A DNA stretch of 64,000 bases from assembly GCF_014633365.1 (NCBI RefSeq), contig NC_068349.1, positions 34,796,753-34,860,752 on the forward strand. The letters run 5' to 3'. The DNA comes from Diospyros lotus (Eukaryota; Streptophyta; Magnoliopsida; Ericales; Ebenaceae). The notes beneath the pieces are model-generated. The model was not told the DNA's origin. It was given only the letters and a program-made list of their open reading frames with translations, and made no database searches. Within the stretch, counting starts at the first letter, position 1. Each line of letters starts with the position of its first letter. Shown piece after piece: positions 26,801-36,479 of this stretch. The position numbers and the translations under genes were made by a program.

Positions 26801-28951
26801 AATACACAATACAAAGATTAGTTTGGTATATTAATGCACCTGCTCTTGCACTCCCTCAAACTTGCAGTTCCGTGCTAGCATCACCAAAGCATGCACACCA
26901 CCTACCACTGCAACCTCCATGCTACACTTGTCATCAGCTGCCAAATTTGCAAGGGCACCAGCTGCACGTTCCTGAAGACAAAAATATAAATTAATCCTCC
27001 CATCTTACTACATTATGGAACTCAGTTTGTATACTTAATTTTGGATTTTTAAGAGGCTACAAGTTCATTGTGCAATACAAAAGCACATACCAGAACCCCA
27101 TCACCAGTAGACCATTTGAAGATAAGATCAACTAAAGCTTTTATAGCACCAGCCTCAGCAATTGCACACTATTAAAAAAAAAACAAAAGTGTTATTAGAG
27201 TGAAAAGTGGTGTATAGTGTGTGCAGCAAACAACCTTATGCTCTTCCCCAACAGAGAGATTCCATAGGCCTCCAGCAGCCTCTTCAGCAACCATCCTATT
27301 CATAGACCGTGCCAGATTTGCAAGAATGTTGATTCCTCCTTCTTCTGCAACAGCTTTCGCAACATTTGCATTCACAGACAAGTTTGCTATAGCCTAAACA
27401 TTGCAGAAGATTAAAATTAAGCAAAGCTACACCAGTCAGTGAGAAAATTAAGCTTGAATAAACGGACAGCACGAGGAAATTATAGTTAGCAGTAACAATG
27501 TCTCAATTGTGTTCCATAAGAATACTATCAAAACAATTCAATGTTAATAAGAAGAAGCAAGATGAATCATTAAGTATCACTTTAATTCCTAAAAATCCTA
27601 CCTTTGCTGCTTCGGATTGAAGCCCTTCACGCCAAGATCTTGCCAGGTTTAGAAGAAAACGTATCCCACCATCCCGCATAACTGCTTCAGCTCTACCACT
27701 ATGAATGCTAGCATGCTCATCATCAACAACAACAAAAGTTGCAAGTCCTGTGGCTGCCCTTTCCTGAACATCCTCCTGTGAACTATGCATCAAATTGAGC
27801 AACAGTGCTGCACCTTGGTTGAGCCAGAAATCATCCAAACCCTGTGGGTTGCTCTCAGCAATACGTAGAAGTGAATGGGAGAGGATCCATTCAAGCCATG
27901 TCATGATTTCATCCAAGTTCTTATCTTTTTTCTTCGAATTTCTCCAATTTGAGAATACATTCCTCTCTTTCATTGTTGTGCCAGCAAGTAGAGAATTTAA
28001 CCCTTTGAAAATGTTAGTAAAGCTGGCAAACAACAATTTACCTTTGTTATTATTGGTGACAAAGCTGGAATCTTCCTCAAGAGCTGGACAATTTAATGCA
28101 CACAAGATCTTCAAGCTTTGCGAAGATGACAGCAATCTTGAAACAGCAGTTGGAACAACATCTGTTCTTGAAACATCTAATCCAGTCAAGTTAGGGAGCT
28201 TACCCCAATGATGTGTGGCCACACCCCATTTCATACTTGGAGCTCCCGCAACTGAGAGGAACCGAACTGAAACAACATTTCCTAATGCTACCTCATCAAC
28301 CTTGAGACAATCTATGAACCCAATGTCTGTCAAAGCCCCACAATGCTTAGCCAAAGCATTTATTGCTTCTCCATCAACATCCCTGATACCTGAAAGCCTT
28401 AGCTTCCTAAGTTTAGAACAGCAAATTGCAATTGCTTTGATTGCATCACTGGTGATCCTTTCACAAAAATCTGGACCAAGTTGGAGGCTCTCAAGTACTT
28501 CATGTCGAGCTGCGATCACAGAGAGAGTAGCATCATTAATTTTCCTGCAGTAATCGCCACTGATTTCACACAAACCCCTGGCCTGGAGATTAATTATCAC
28601 ATCAGCAGATTCTGGCCCGCGAAACCGGAGTTTCTGAAGATTCACACATCTAGAGGCAAGTGAAGCTGCCGCGGTAGCATCACATTTGTGAGCACGGAGA
28701 TCCAGAGATTGCCACAAACATGGAGAACTGCCCAAAATCCTCCATGTCCGGCAGGTTGCTGACAAACTCGCCCTGTCCCGGTAATTCAGACAAGAAAACA
28801 GCTGAATCACTGTATCATCAGGTAATTTAGTCCAATCCACTTGCACTTTTTCATCAGGATGCGAATCCTCATCCTCAATTTCTGGGTAGCTCGGCAAAAC
28901 TTCATTGTTCTTCCCCTTCCTTGCCACTTTCCTTCGGACCCTACGGCTCAT
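2896..28951 (-). CDS. ARABIDILLO-1: ARABIDILLO-type F-box/LRR/armadillo-repeat protein, 12 exons
   Basis: Predicted nuclear F-box protein of 919 aa; Arabidopsis ARABIDILLO-1 is about 930 aa. In Arabidopsis the family promotes lateral root branching and is proposed to act in an SCF ubiquitin ligase. Exons (minus): 28951-27602, 27393-27235, 27168-27091, 26971-26840, 24470-24343, 18546-18459, 17202-17108, 13589-13526, 9953-9778, 9198-8977, 3393-3309, 3078-2896. All junctions are GT-AG with matching phase. Exon 1 encodes a basic N-terminus ([14 protein letters not shown], probable nuclear signal), an F-box at about residues 40-86 ([18 protein letters not shown]) and leucine-rich repeats to about residue 300. 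Armadillo repeats run from about 382 to 780, with recurring [13 protein letters not shown] helices. The C-terminus ends [12 protein letters not shown]. The start is the first Met of the conserved N-terminus. Introns 4, 5, 7, 8 and 10 carry transposons and no exon is interrupted, so the gene looks functional. The paralogue number (1 or 2) is uncertain. Confidence 0.93.
3394..4169 (-). other. ARABIDILLO intron 10, 3' portion outside the Copia insertion
   Basis: This is the downstream part of the 5.6-kb intron 10 (8976-3394). It is AT-rich, with a poly-T run near 3797-3806. No bounded element was recognised here. Confidence 0.55.
4170..4331 (-). repeat. 3' LTR of Copia element A
   Basis: 162 bp. 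It matches the copy at 8764-8908, especially the final 65 bases, and differs by indels in the middle. Confidence 0.92.
4339..8300 (-). pseudogene. Broken Copia gag-pol polyprotein (element A)
   Basis: Remnant of a Ty1/copia polyprotein read 8300 to 4339. Gag (UBN2-like) occupies about 8197-7541. GAG-pre-integrase lies at 7343-7050 ([17 protein letters not shown]). Integrase remnants follow at 7063-6330. Reverse transcriptase runs from about 6000 to 4884 and keeps the catalytic YVDD motif near 5290. RNase H lies at 4815-4339 ([11 protein letters not shown]). The frame is broken by several stops and frameshifts, so no polyprotein can be made. A proline-rich open stretch at 8413-8661 lies upstream and may be leader or gag N-terminus. 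Confidence 0.88.
8764..8908 (-). repeat. 5' LTR of Copia element A
   Basis: 145 bp, TGTGAG to TCTAACA on the plus strand. The primer-binding site lies just below 8764 on the minus strand. The target duplication ATAAC follows at 8909-8913. Confidence 0.92.
8925..8952. repeat. (AC)n microsatellite
   Basis: About 14 AC units in intron 10, only about 25 bases from the exon 10 donor site at 8976. It is followed by a short GA run that forms the start of the intron on the minus strand. Confidence 0.85.
9199..9777 (-). other. ARABIDILLO intron 9 with an unassigned open segment
   Basis: A 579-bp intron. The part at 9422-9715 is less AT-rich than its surroundings and is open in three frames: 97 codons on the minus strand and 77 and 63 codons on the plus strand. 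I do not recognise a family in any frame. It may be a captured or transposed fragment. Confidence 0.5.
9954..11828 (-). other. ARABIDILLO intron 8, 3' half, nothing recognised
   Basis: Intron 8 spans 13525-9954. This part has no recognised element apart from a (GA)n run at about 10421-10442. Short open frames here are not supported by family similarity. Confidence 0.5.
10421..10442. repeat. (GA)n microsatellite
   Basis: About 11 AG units within intron 8. Confidence 0.8.
11829..12137 (-). mobile_element. Solo LTR in ARABIDILLO intron 8
   Basis: This is a 309-bp solo LTR in minus orientation. Read on the minus strand it starts TGTCATGAT and is collinear with the LTR at 16380-16757. Shared landmarks are the segment around attgattgaataaa, the CT-rich leader, and the end containing aaaccctagtaaac. 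It is flanked by a perfect 5-bp duplication, CATTT (11824-11828 and 12138-12142), the mark of a full insertion later reduced by LTR-LTR recombination. The plus-strand left end has decayed to tttt. Confidence 0.85.
12534..12931. mobile_element. Harbinger/Tourist-type MITE
   Basis: A 398-bp element with perfect terminal inverted repeats GAGCATCTCCAA / TTGGAGATGCTC and a TTA target duplication (12531-12533 and 12932-12934). The TTA duplication and this terminal sequence fit non-autonomous PIF/Harbinger elements. There is no transposase. It also holds internal repeats of the motif tggcacccca, once in each half of the right arm. It lies in intron 8 of the ARABIDILLO gene. Confidence 0.88.
13854..14214 (+). 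mobile_element. LTR of a Ty3/gypsy remnant
   Basis: A candidate 5' LTR running TGTCACG to GATCTAACA, with a TATA-like box near 14031 (gtataaaaag) and a CT-rich leader. It is followed after three bases by the primer-binding site TGGTATCAGAGC at 14218. A matching 3' LTR was not found, so the left end is inferred from the TG start only. Confidence 0.6.
14243..14975 (+). pseudogene. Broken Ty3/gypsy gag (first family)
   Basis: The reading frames at 14243-14494, 14565-14756 and 14796-14970 together give a chromovirus-type gag. They comprise a coiled N-terminal part ([20 protein letters not shown]), then [13 protein letters not shown] followed by a stop, then [14 protein letters not shown] and [14 protein letters not shown]. 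Stops and a frameshift separate the pieces. The homology ends near 14975 at an EEFNR motif, where different sequence begins. Confidence 0.8.
14985..15210 (+). mobile_element. Second LTR end with primer-binding site inserted between gag fragments
   Basis: The sequence from about 14985 (TGTGGAAG) to 15197 looks like an LTR: it has a TA run with tataaa near 15070 and ends just before TGGTATCAGAGCC at 15198-15210. A new gag-like start ([12 protein letters not shown]) follows at 15224. The left end is uncertain and no partner LTR was found. Confidence 0.45.
15224..16231 (+). pseudogene. Broken Ty3/gypsy gag (second family)
   Basis: A Ser-rich start at 15224 is interrupted by stops. A retrotransposon gag domain follows at 15462-15720 ([22 protein letters not shown] cut short here: key residues EEFNRL, DYQVRF, FINGL, KARLQEL). 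The frame from 15778 to 16231 holds the post-gag spacer. The EEFNR motif is also the point where the first fragment ends (14970), so two diverged gag copies abut through this insertion. Confidence 0.72.
16380..16757 (+). mobile_element. 3' LTR of a gypsy-type element
   Basis: A 378-bp LTR running TGTCATGACCC to GGGTTGTGACA, preceded by a polypurine tract (gaagggaaggagat). It has a promoter-like ctataaga at 16544 and a CT-rich leader. It is the same family as the solo LTR at 11829-12137 but in the opposite orientation. It does not match the LTR at 13854-14214, so the elements in this intron are a mosaic. Confidence 0.75.
16758..18458 (-). other. ARABIDILLO introns 7 (part) and 6, nothing recognised outside exon 7
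   Basis: Apart from exon 7 (17202-17108), this stretch holds AT-rich intron sequence, a gatgatgatg run near 17038-17075, and an A/GAAA-rich run at 17808-17840. No bounded element was recognised. Confidence 0.5.
19135..19403 (+). repeat. 5' LTR of Copia element B
   Basis: 269 bp, starting TGTGGAAG and ending TTGTTATA. It contains gagtatataatctc, a probable TATA box, near 19255. Confidence 0.94.
19425..23830 (+). pseudogene. Broken Copia gag-pol polyprotein (element B)
   Basis: Gag is at 19425-19950, then a frameshift into 19936-21228. That frame holds the zinc knuckle [14 protein letters not shown] (CX2CX4HX4C) and the protease motif [10 protein letters not shown] near 20582. A second frameshift falls near 21200. 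Integrase follows: [23 protein letters not shown], then [10 protein letters not shown] at 21494-21523, where the usual catalytic Asp is Asn (AAT at 21503). RT has a stop near 22412 and another after VEEVFMS at 22718; YVDDIL is intact near 22920. RNase H has a stop in GEAE-stop-RAI at 23543. The whole reading path can be followed, but at least two frameshifts and several stops disable it. Confidence 0.93.
23933..24201 (+). repeat. 3' LTR of Copia element B
   Basis: 269 bp, TGCGGAAG to TTGTTATA, the same length as the 5' copy. The target duplication CTAAT follows at once. Confidence 0.94.
24471..26839 (-). other. ARABIDILLO intron 4
   Basis: A 2.37-kb intron between exons 4 and 5. Its 5' part (minus sense) holds a LINE pol remnant (about 25830-26710). 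The rest, 24471-25830, showed no recognisable element. Confidence 0.75.
25830..26710 (-). pseudogene. LINE (non-LTR) pol remnant in ARABIDILLO intron 4
   Basis: On the minus strand, 26690-26640 reads [16 protein letters not shown], the RT core block of plant LINEs. It continues as [14 protein letters not shown] near 26605. Further on, fragments with stops fit the later pol part, such as [28 protein letters not shown] near 26160, and others. Many stops and frameshifts show an old copy. It differs in sequence from the LINE family at 43990-46881. Confidence 0.75.
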
Positions 28952-29640
28952 ATCTCAATAAGTTAACTGAGTGAACCCTTAAACCAGTTATCAGAATGAA
29001 ACCCCAATATCCTGTAACATTAAGAATCCGAATTCAGAAACAGATGACGGATTGGACATAAGACCAGAACACCAGTACTCTTTAGCCTGAAAACCCCAAA
29101 CCTAGAAAGCCAAACAAGCGATTTCCCAAAACAGGAAAGCAACGCGGACCGGTCCAGACCCAAACACCATCAAACTTCGAGACTCAAATCTTCAAGCCAT
29201 GCCCTCTCAATCTCAAAATCCCAAATCAGGAAACCAGTGAAGCACCAAATCAAACCCGGATACGAATGCCCTTTAGCCTCAAAAACCCTAATTCCCAAAG
29301 CAGTCGCGAATTCGCTCCCCAACTGACAACCAGTCCAAACGTATAGCACAAACGCAAATCAAACCCTCACAACACAGAGAAATCCAAGAGCGGCGATGGA
29401 AACCCCACCAATTACGAATGAATGCATCACAGGGAATGAAGTTAAGGGTCCCCTCAAATCCGATTGATTTGCCGTTCTCGGCTTGTGGGTATACCCTATA
29501 ATCCTCTAAACTAGGCCACAAATTCGCACCCTTTTACAGGAATTTCATTCACAGAGCTTCAATGGAACATACACAGAGAGGGAGAGAGAGAGAGAGAGAG
29601 AGAGAGAAACCGTGGGGTGAAGAAGATTAAGGGAGAGAAT
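28952..29640 (-). promoter_or_regulatory. 5' leader and promoter-proximal region of the ARABIDILLO-type gene
   Basis: The sequence upstream of the ATG is likely 5' UTR, possibly with a leader intron: on the minus strand a run ending TTAATGTTACAG at about 29014 makes a good acceptor. I could not fix a donor. A GA run at about 29580-29607 reads as a CT-rich tract on the gene strand, common near plant transcription starts. No certain TATA box was chosen. Confidence 0.4.
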
Positions 29641-30665
29641 TCAGGTCGGTTTCACATGGGATAGATAGCAAGGCAAAGAAGCACTTGGCTACACAGACCC
29701 ATTGATTTTGCCCATTGATTTTGTTTTTGTATGTTGAGGTGAGCAGGGAACTTTGGATGGATTAATCTCACGGAGCATTACCGTCTTTGCCGTGTGCGAA
29801 GTCATTTGTTGTTGTTTTTTTGGTATAAATCTACAATTTTTAGGTAAGAAATTGAATAAAATTCAAGGATAAAGAACAAGTGCAAAGAAACCGAAAATAG
29901 AGGGCAGGGAGGAATTCAATGCTTCGCTTGGATACTGAATTATTGTATCATCGAGAATTATCTTAACCAAATCTATTTGAATTATAAACCGTTTCTAGTA
30001 GCTAGATCTTTGGATCAGCTTGGGGTCAGCCACTGTTGGAGCGGGGCAAAAATGGGGGAGAAGTGAAGACTTGCTTGGATGGAAAAGTGAAAAAAAAAAA
30101 TGATAAAGAGTTAAAAAAAAGTATATGAAAAGAATAAATATGTTGACCTATCAATCTAGGTTACTTTATTGATGAAGAAATAAAATATATATGTTAGCTT
30201 ATGAGTTGAGGATATTTTGTTATAAATTAAGGGTCGTGTTAAATCAAAAATAAAGAAATGTGCTAGCTTATGAACCAATACCGATTGTCCACTTTGATAA
30301 ATGGATTAACGACACCTTACAAATGAAGAGAGAAGAAACGTGTTGGCTCATAAGTCGATGACACTTTACTAATGCGTAGGATCATGCTAAATTGAAAATT
30401 TTTAAAATATAGGCAAGCAAGAGAATAAATGTGTTGGTTTGTGAACCAATGCTAATTTTTCGAACAACTTTGAAATCCCCTCAAATGAACTCCAAAATTC
30501 ATCAAACTGATACCAATCTCACCATCTTGCCCTTAGAAACTAAAACCCCATACTCAAAATCCCCTGATTTGACCTTAATCTCTTTGATTTATTTGCTCAA
30601 AACCTTGCACCTTAACCCTTATTTATACATGAAACATCCATCTGAATCTCTCCAAATCTACTTCT
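29641..30665. other. Intergenic, with a weak degenerate repeat
   Basis: No gene was seen. A motif close to atgtgttggcttatgaaccaat recurs imperfectly near 30138, 30200, 30259, 30340 and 30436, at spacings of about 60-95 bp. This suggests the remains of a tandem array. Confidence 0.4.
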
Positions 30666-31671
30666 TGTTGCATGAATACAACAATTAAAAAAATTTCATC
30701 CGAGAACCTTAGCAAATAGTCGGTAGGCCCCAACAAGAAGCAAAAGGTAGGAAACCACCAGAGGAGATCAACAAGTGGGGGCTCAACCTGTTGTTTGGGA
30801 AGTAGAAGAATGGAGCACTGGAGAAACAAGAGGAATGAGGACGGGAGAGGCAGAGGTGCCTCAGATAGGTCTTTGGAATGAGGCCTATAAGGTTCACAGA
30901 TGAGTCTTCTGAAGGGTCTGTAAGATAAAAGACAATCAAAAGGCACACAGGGACCCCTCCCAAGAAAAGTCCCAGGAGGAAAGAGAGCCTTAAAAGGCTA
31001 GCCTTATTGCCATGAGGTAACGATGGTTGCAATCTTGGGGGTCTTTGGGTGACCTAGAAGGTCACCAAAGACTTGACTGGATGCTTACATGGATACTCGA
31101 GAGGCTCATCCACAAGTGCTCATGAAAGATATATAAGCTCGTGGTACGATGCGAGGGGTGGCAAGGCACTTGGCACAACGTGAGGAAGCATGCAGACTCA
31201 TTGGCTAAATAGTGTGCGGCAGACATACGACAATGTGCACTGCTAATGGGCACGATTAGGCATGGGCATGGCAGTTAGGGCATGCATAACACATGCTGGC
31301 GGGCACATGGCATGGCTGGAGCCAATGGGGCATTTATGGCTCATGTTGGCATGCACATAGCACAGCATGGGCTGCGTATGTCTTTGAAAGACCTGGATAG
31401 GTCTTTAGGGTCAGCCCCGAGCACAATCGCATGGGTTCTCTAGATGGTCGCGCTTAGAAGACTCTTCTGTGCCTAGGTCTTTCGATAGGTGGCCCTGTGC
31501 ACAGGTGAAAGACCATTATAATTATTAATGACCATAATTATTGATTTTGGATTTTCCTTTGACTCCAAATGACGATACCCCAACAAATGCTTGTCCGACC
31601 ATGACACGCTTCTTGAGAATTTTCCCAAGGACTTATCTAGAGAGATCTGTCTTAGGGGCTAGGCTACAACA
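30666..31671 (-). mobile_element. LTR-like sequence related to the adjacent Tat-type element
   Basis: Begins TGTTG and ends CTACAACA, like the LTR that starts four bases later at 31676. Collinear landmarks are shared: tacaacaattaaa at the start, agatcaacaa...ctgttgt, cagataggtct, and acaatcaaaaggca. It is diverged and about 1.0 kb, so it is a solo LTR of a related family or an older copy. The flanks cttct and ctatt do not form a clean duplication. Confidence 0.6.
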
Positions 31672-31675
31672 CTAT

Positions 31676-32547
31676 TGTTGTTACCAGATTACAACAATTA
31701 AATTTATTTATCTTAAGAAAAGCTAGAACAGAGCCCCTCGATAAAATAATGAGGTCAGGGATGCTGCTTAGGGGATCAATAGGGTCCAAGCTTGATCTGT
31801 TGTCCTGGAGCTTCGAGGACTCAGATAGGTCTCCAGGGTCTTCAGCCCCAGGAGAGTCTTCAGGGGACCAAGGATATGAGGGTCCCGGAGAGTTTCCAGG
31901 GGAAAACCTTTGGAGGTTGGCCTTCGGGAATTGATATCCCAACTGAGTCTACAATCACAGAAACAATCAAAAGGCATACGAGGATCTTCCTCACGCGAGC
32001 CCTCTAATGCCTAAGTCAAGCATAGATATTTTGAAGCAAAATGTGGATGTATGTAGAATGTAGATTTAGACAATATGGGTCTTTGGGGGGTAGTCTCCTG
32101 ATGAGTTATATGTGGTTTAAAGTCTTAAGTCTTCGACTCTAAAGTCTTAGAGGGAGAGATTGTGAGTTGAGAGAGGTTCTGAAAGGATTTGTTTGCCCAA
32201 GAGTAAGAGGGTATTTATAGACATTTGGTGGGGTCCATAGATAAGAGTCTTTAGACTCTTCGAGAAAATGCATCGGGTGAGGCTGAGGGGTCTATAGATA
32301 TCTTTAGGGTGAAAGTGCCCCGATGAGTGTCTCCCGGTGGGTCCAAAGGGTCTTCAAAGCCACCGTGTAACTTAGGCTCAGATGACTTTGATGCAGTCTT
32401 CGGGCTATGCAGAGTATAAGGCTCGACTGTCTCGAGGACTCTTTAGAGGCCCCAAGGGACACCAGTCTCAAGAGACTTTTCTGGGTTCCTAGACTTAGCA
32501 AAAATCTTCCTAGGATTTTTTGAATTTTTCTAAGGCACCCTATAACA
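31676..32547 (-). repeat. 3' LTR of the Tat-like element
   Basis: 872 bp, collinear with 38480-39327 over the full length with scattered substitutions and small indels. The divergence looks well above that of Copia B, so the insertion is older. Confidence 0.88.
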
Positions 32548-33059
32548 ATAGCTCCCACTCTTGCCTTGGGCTAAAAGGAAAAGAGAAAAGTAAAATAGTG
32601 GATGCCGAAAACTTAGGATATAGGTTGAGCCAAATATTAGTCATCGAGGGAAAGCCTCTAGGGGATTTTTTTAGCGAATCTTAGACTTTTAAGGACTCAG
32701 ACTATAGATATGTAGTGGTCCCTGATGGGACACATTTCCCCCTAAAGAGCTAGAGTCATTCGAAGCACCCAATAACTCTTCCGACCAGCCTAGAGACTCT
32801 TCACTGCTCCTAGCTCCCCTGAGATTCTGAGTCTCCGAAAGATTCTTCTACTCCTGAAAAACAAACACTTTGAGGTAAAATGGCTTCCTCATTTTGAAAT
32901 TACCATTTCCCCACGGATGTTCCCCTTGGTTCTAAGAGATGAAATAGCCGATGGTTGTGCTCGGGCTTACCATAATCCTTAATCGTGGAAACCAATGGGT
33001 CCTAGATCTACAAAACTTACGACTATTGTTAAAGGAAATAGGGTAGAGATTCACTTAGA

Positions 33060-35450
33060 TAGCTTGAAAGTGGGACTTAGAATTCCACTGCACCCTTTTG
33101 GAATGCAATTTTTATAGGAGGAAATGTTGGTTCCGACCCAATTGCATCTGAATTGCTGGGTTGTGCTAGCGGGATTTTTTATCTTGTGCAAGGAGCGCGG
33201 GGTAAACCCCACTACCTCTCTATTGTACTGCTTTTACCACGTCCAGATCATGAATAAAGATAATTGTGTCCTCCAGATGATGCCTATTAAGCTTAGGTTG
33301 TTTAAGGGCGATCCTCAAAAATTAGATGATTTTGAGACTAGGTGGTTGGTGGTTACGCTGCCTTTAGGATGTTGATGGTCATCACGAAGTTGGCGCACTG
33401 AAGAAATAAGAAGTGCAAGGCGTGAGTAGCCGGACATAAATTTGCTGGTGAAGGAACACCAAGAAGAGATTAATAAACTGGTCCCAATGGGGTTTAGTGC
33501 TCTTGTCTGACTTAACAGTCGACGAGCGCCTTATAGCGGCGAGATAGATGGTTGTTGAAGGAAGCGATGATGTTAGTCCGTCAAGACCGATTGAGTCCCA
33601 AGAGGCTACGTCCTCGTCATCTTCTTCGTCGAATGATAGCAAAGAAAATAAAAAAAGTGAGGGAGAAGATGACGATAACTAAGAGGTAGATGTAATGGGG
33701 GATGAGGACGCGACAGAAGAAGATGAGGAGGAATGGTGCTAACCCTAACCTTTTTCTTTTTTTGATTGCTATTTTGCTTTTTTTGATATTTTGATGATCA
33801 TACTGATGACCTATTGTTTTTGGCACATAAAGATAAAGTGATACCGGAGAATAATGTTGGGCAGGCTGGAGGAAGATATGTAATGGGCGTAGGAGGCCCA
33901 ACAGGAAACACAACCACAAGATGCCCAGGTCACTCCTCATTTTGAAGAGGGAGATACTTCATTGGCTCGGAGGAACAAAATAGCCAAAATGGATAGAGAG
34001 GGGACAAGCGCGGCGCGGGCTACTGCGGGTCCAATCTTGGATGACTTCCCCTTGCTAAATCTTCTGTCATCTCCTCAACCTTCAAGCAAATATGTTGAGG
34101 AATGAGAGATACCGCTACCACCATCACAATTAAGCCCAAGAACACAAGCTATTTAAGAGAATGATAGGGCAACAAGGGAGGATGCTGAGGCGTAGGCCGA
34201 GTTGGAAAGGCACCATGATCAAAATCAAGTTGTGTGCAACCTTCCTTTTCCACAGCTGATGCAACACCTCGAATGAAGAGAGCTAGATATGGAATCTAGA
34301 AGATGCCCCCACATTCATTTCCAGATATGGGCCTCATCCATCAAGGGGTGGTGCCTTTGAGGCATCGACAACTTAGAGGGCACGAATTCAGGGTGCGCCT
34401 CAGACTTCTAAACACGAATTCTATTAGAAATCCGAGAGTTGGGGCAAGATTGATTTATGCCACGATACAGCCCCGCAATGAACTAGAGTATTCAGGGAGC
34501 ACCCGGGATCAATTGAACATGGCGAAAAAACACTTGGTTGAGGTATGAAAGGTTCTGAATTGCTTTTTAAAGCTTTCCCTCCTTTTATTGTATCCATTAA
34601 TATTTGGGCTTTAACTTGAATAGCAGGGAATCAGGGACAAGTGATTGCAACGGCTAATGCTCGAGCAGATTTAGCAAAGGCTGAGGTGAATAGGGATAAG
34701 ATGGTCTAAGACTTCTTTTGCCAAAGATATGAGATTAGGTGATTGGAGCACGAGGTTAGGGACCAAAAGGAATATGGGGACCAAGACCAACGCCATGAGC
34801 ATGAAGCCAAAGAGGCAAAGAAATTGAGGGATTCCCTGAAAAGTGAGGTCGAGCAGCTGGAGGGTGAGTTGAGAAAGCAATAGAGGGTTAAGGTGTCGTT
34901 TAAGGAAGGTAACGCCTTGACCATTCCTGAACTCGATCATTCCTTGGAGGATATGAGCAACCTACTGGCTCAACTCTAGAAGGCGAGAAGACAGTCTGAG
35001 GAACTTACTCGCCAACTCAAGGAGGCAAACACTGATGCCACCCGAGCTGCGGCTATTAAGGAATACCGACTCTCCAAGGCGTGCTGTGAGGAAAATAAGA
35101 GATATGCCTATGGCACATTAAATATGGATTTTACTTAGCCTAAGAGTATTTAAAGATGACGCACCCAACAACCGACCACTCAAACGTTATTTTCATGGTT
35201 GAGAAAGTTAAGGAAGGCATCCACAAATGGAAGGAATAAAGGCTGAGGTGAGGGATCTACCTAACCCAACTGGACCATGGAGTCCATATACGCTGGAGCT
35301 TGATTCAAATCCTCTGATGCGGGCAAATCAAATGGCTCCTCAAATGACAGAGATGATTGATGCTATGGTCGACGTTGAATTTACGAACCTGGATTTTATA
35401 GAAGAGGTCTTTGCTCCGAAAGACGAATTTCCTGGAGCACTGATTTAGCT
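33060..35450 (+). pseudogene. Antisense ORF of the Tat-like element (Transposase_28 / putative gypsy type transposon family)
   Basis: Plus-strand coding remnant, antisense to the element. From about 33065 it reads GLRIPLHPFGMQFL, a stop, then PTQLHLNCWVVLAGFF, ILCKERGVNPTT, YCFYHV and IKLRLFKGDP. This is the N-terminal pattern of the plant PF04195-type domain. Downstream, 34303-34548 and 34640-35110 give a charged, heptad-like coiled coil (KEAKKLRDSLKSEVEQLEG), then TRQLKEANTDATRAAA. The last open part is 35227-35448. Several stops break it. Similar extra ORFs are known in antisense orientation in Tat elements; their role is unknown. Family assignment rests on motif recall, not on a search. 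Confidence 0.75.
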
Positions 35451-36479
35451 TCAGCCTTTCTTTACCTTTTTTTGACTTTTTTACTTATCTTACTCTTTGT
35501 ATTTTTGGAATTACACATACATCAATAGAATGAGCATTCTCTTGGGAGATGGATTGGTGTCTGGGATAGCTAAGTGCGTGGAATTAACATATGTATGAAT
35601 CTTATGCATGTATGCAACATAAATAAAAATGAGGGAGAATCATAAAATGATTAAGTATAAACAATACTCAGTTACTAGTAGGGGCGTGCCTTCACTTTAA
35701 ACAGGGATCGCATGTTCTATAAGTATATGCGTTCCTACATATACATGGGCACACTGAGAAAATCCAACTCCCTAGTGTAACGGGGACACTGACTTTTTCT
35801 AGCTTGTGAAGGGTAAAGCAATTGTATATATAAAGTTATGGAAAGAGTAAAATAATTTCAAAGGTATCAGTATACCTGCCAGGGCACCATGAAATATTAG
35901 GCCCTAATATGTATATATATATATATATGAATAGAAATCCAACAGATATCTAGAATAAGATATAAATCATCCTGCATCTGGCATTAATAGGGGCTACCAC
36001 CACCGCCACCTATGATTAAGGGTAATGAACGTGCCCAAGTCCCTAGACCTCCTTAAACCCATCGGTCTCATTCGTAGCCTGGTTGTCGCCATTATTACCC
36101 TGAGGTTATCTAGGAGGGAGGACACTGACCCATAGAGTCCCTTTGCAGAAAGGTCTGGCCGAAAAAAAACGGGCACAGGATAAGAACACTCTAGCGTAAG
36201 AAAGGGGGTGAATACCAGTGGACCTGCATGAAATGATATTTCCTAAACTTCACTCCTTCCATCGATTGAAGCACGAATGTGCAAGGTAAGAAATGCAGTC
36301 ATTAGAGGGGGCGTCCCTTGTCTTTGCATACAAAAACAACAGAACTATCTCATAGGTTGTATCATATGCCCACATGAAAGAGAATACCGAGTGGAGAGGA
36401 TTAGGGCCCATCTTCCTACTAGCACGAAGCATCCTCAGAGGCACTCTATTTTGTTTGTGTGATTCGCTAATCTACGTCC

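Noticed and set aside
27795..28553. Long plus-strand open frames (138 and 112 codons) over exon 1
   Set aside because: They are antisense shadows of the conserved F-box/LRR exon and have no recognisable motif.
33617..33940. Minus-strand 107-codon frame as a gene
   Set aside because: It is the complement of the acidic/AG-rich part of the antisense-ORF region. Composition explains it.
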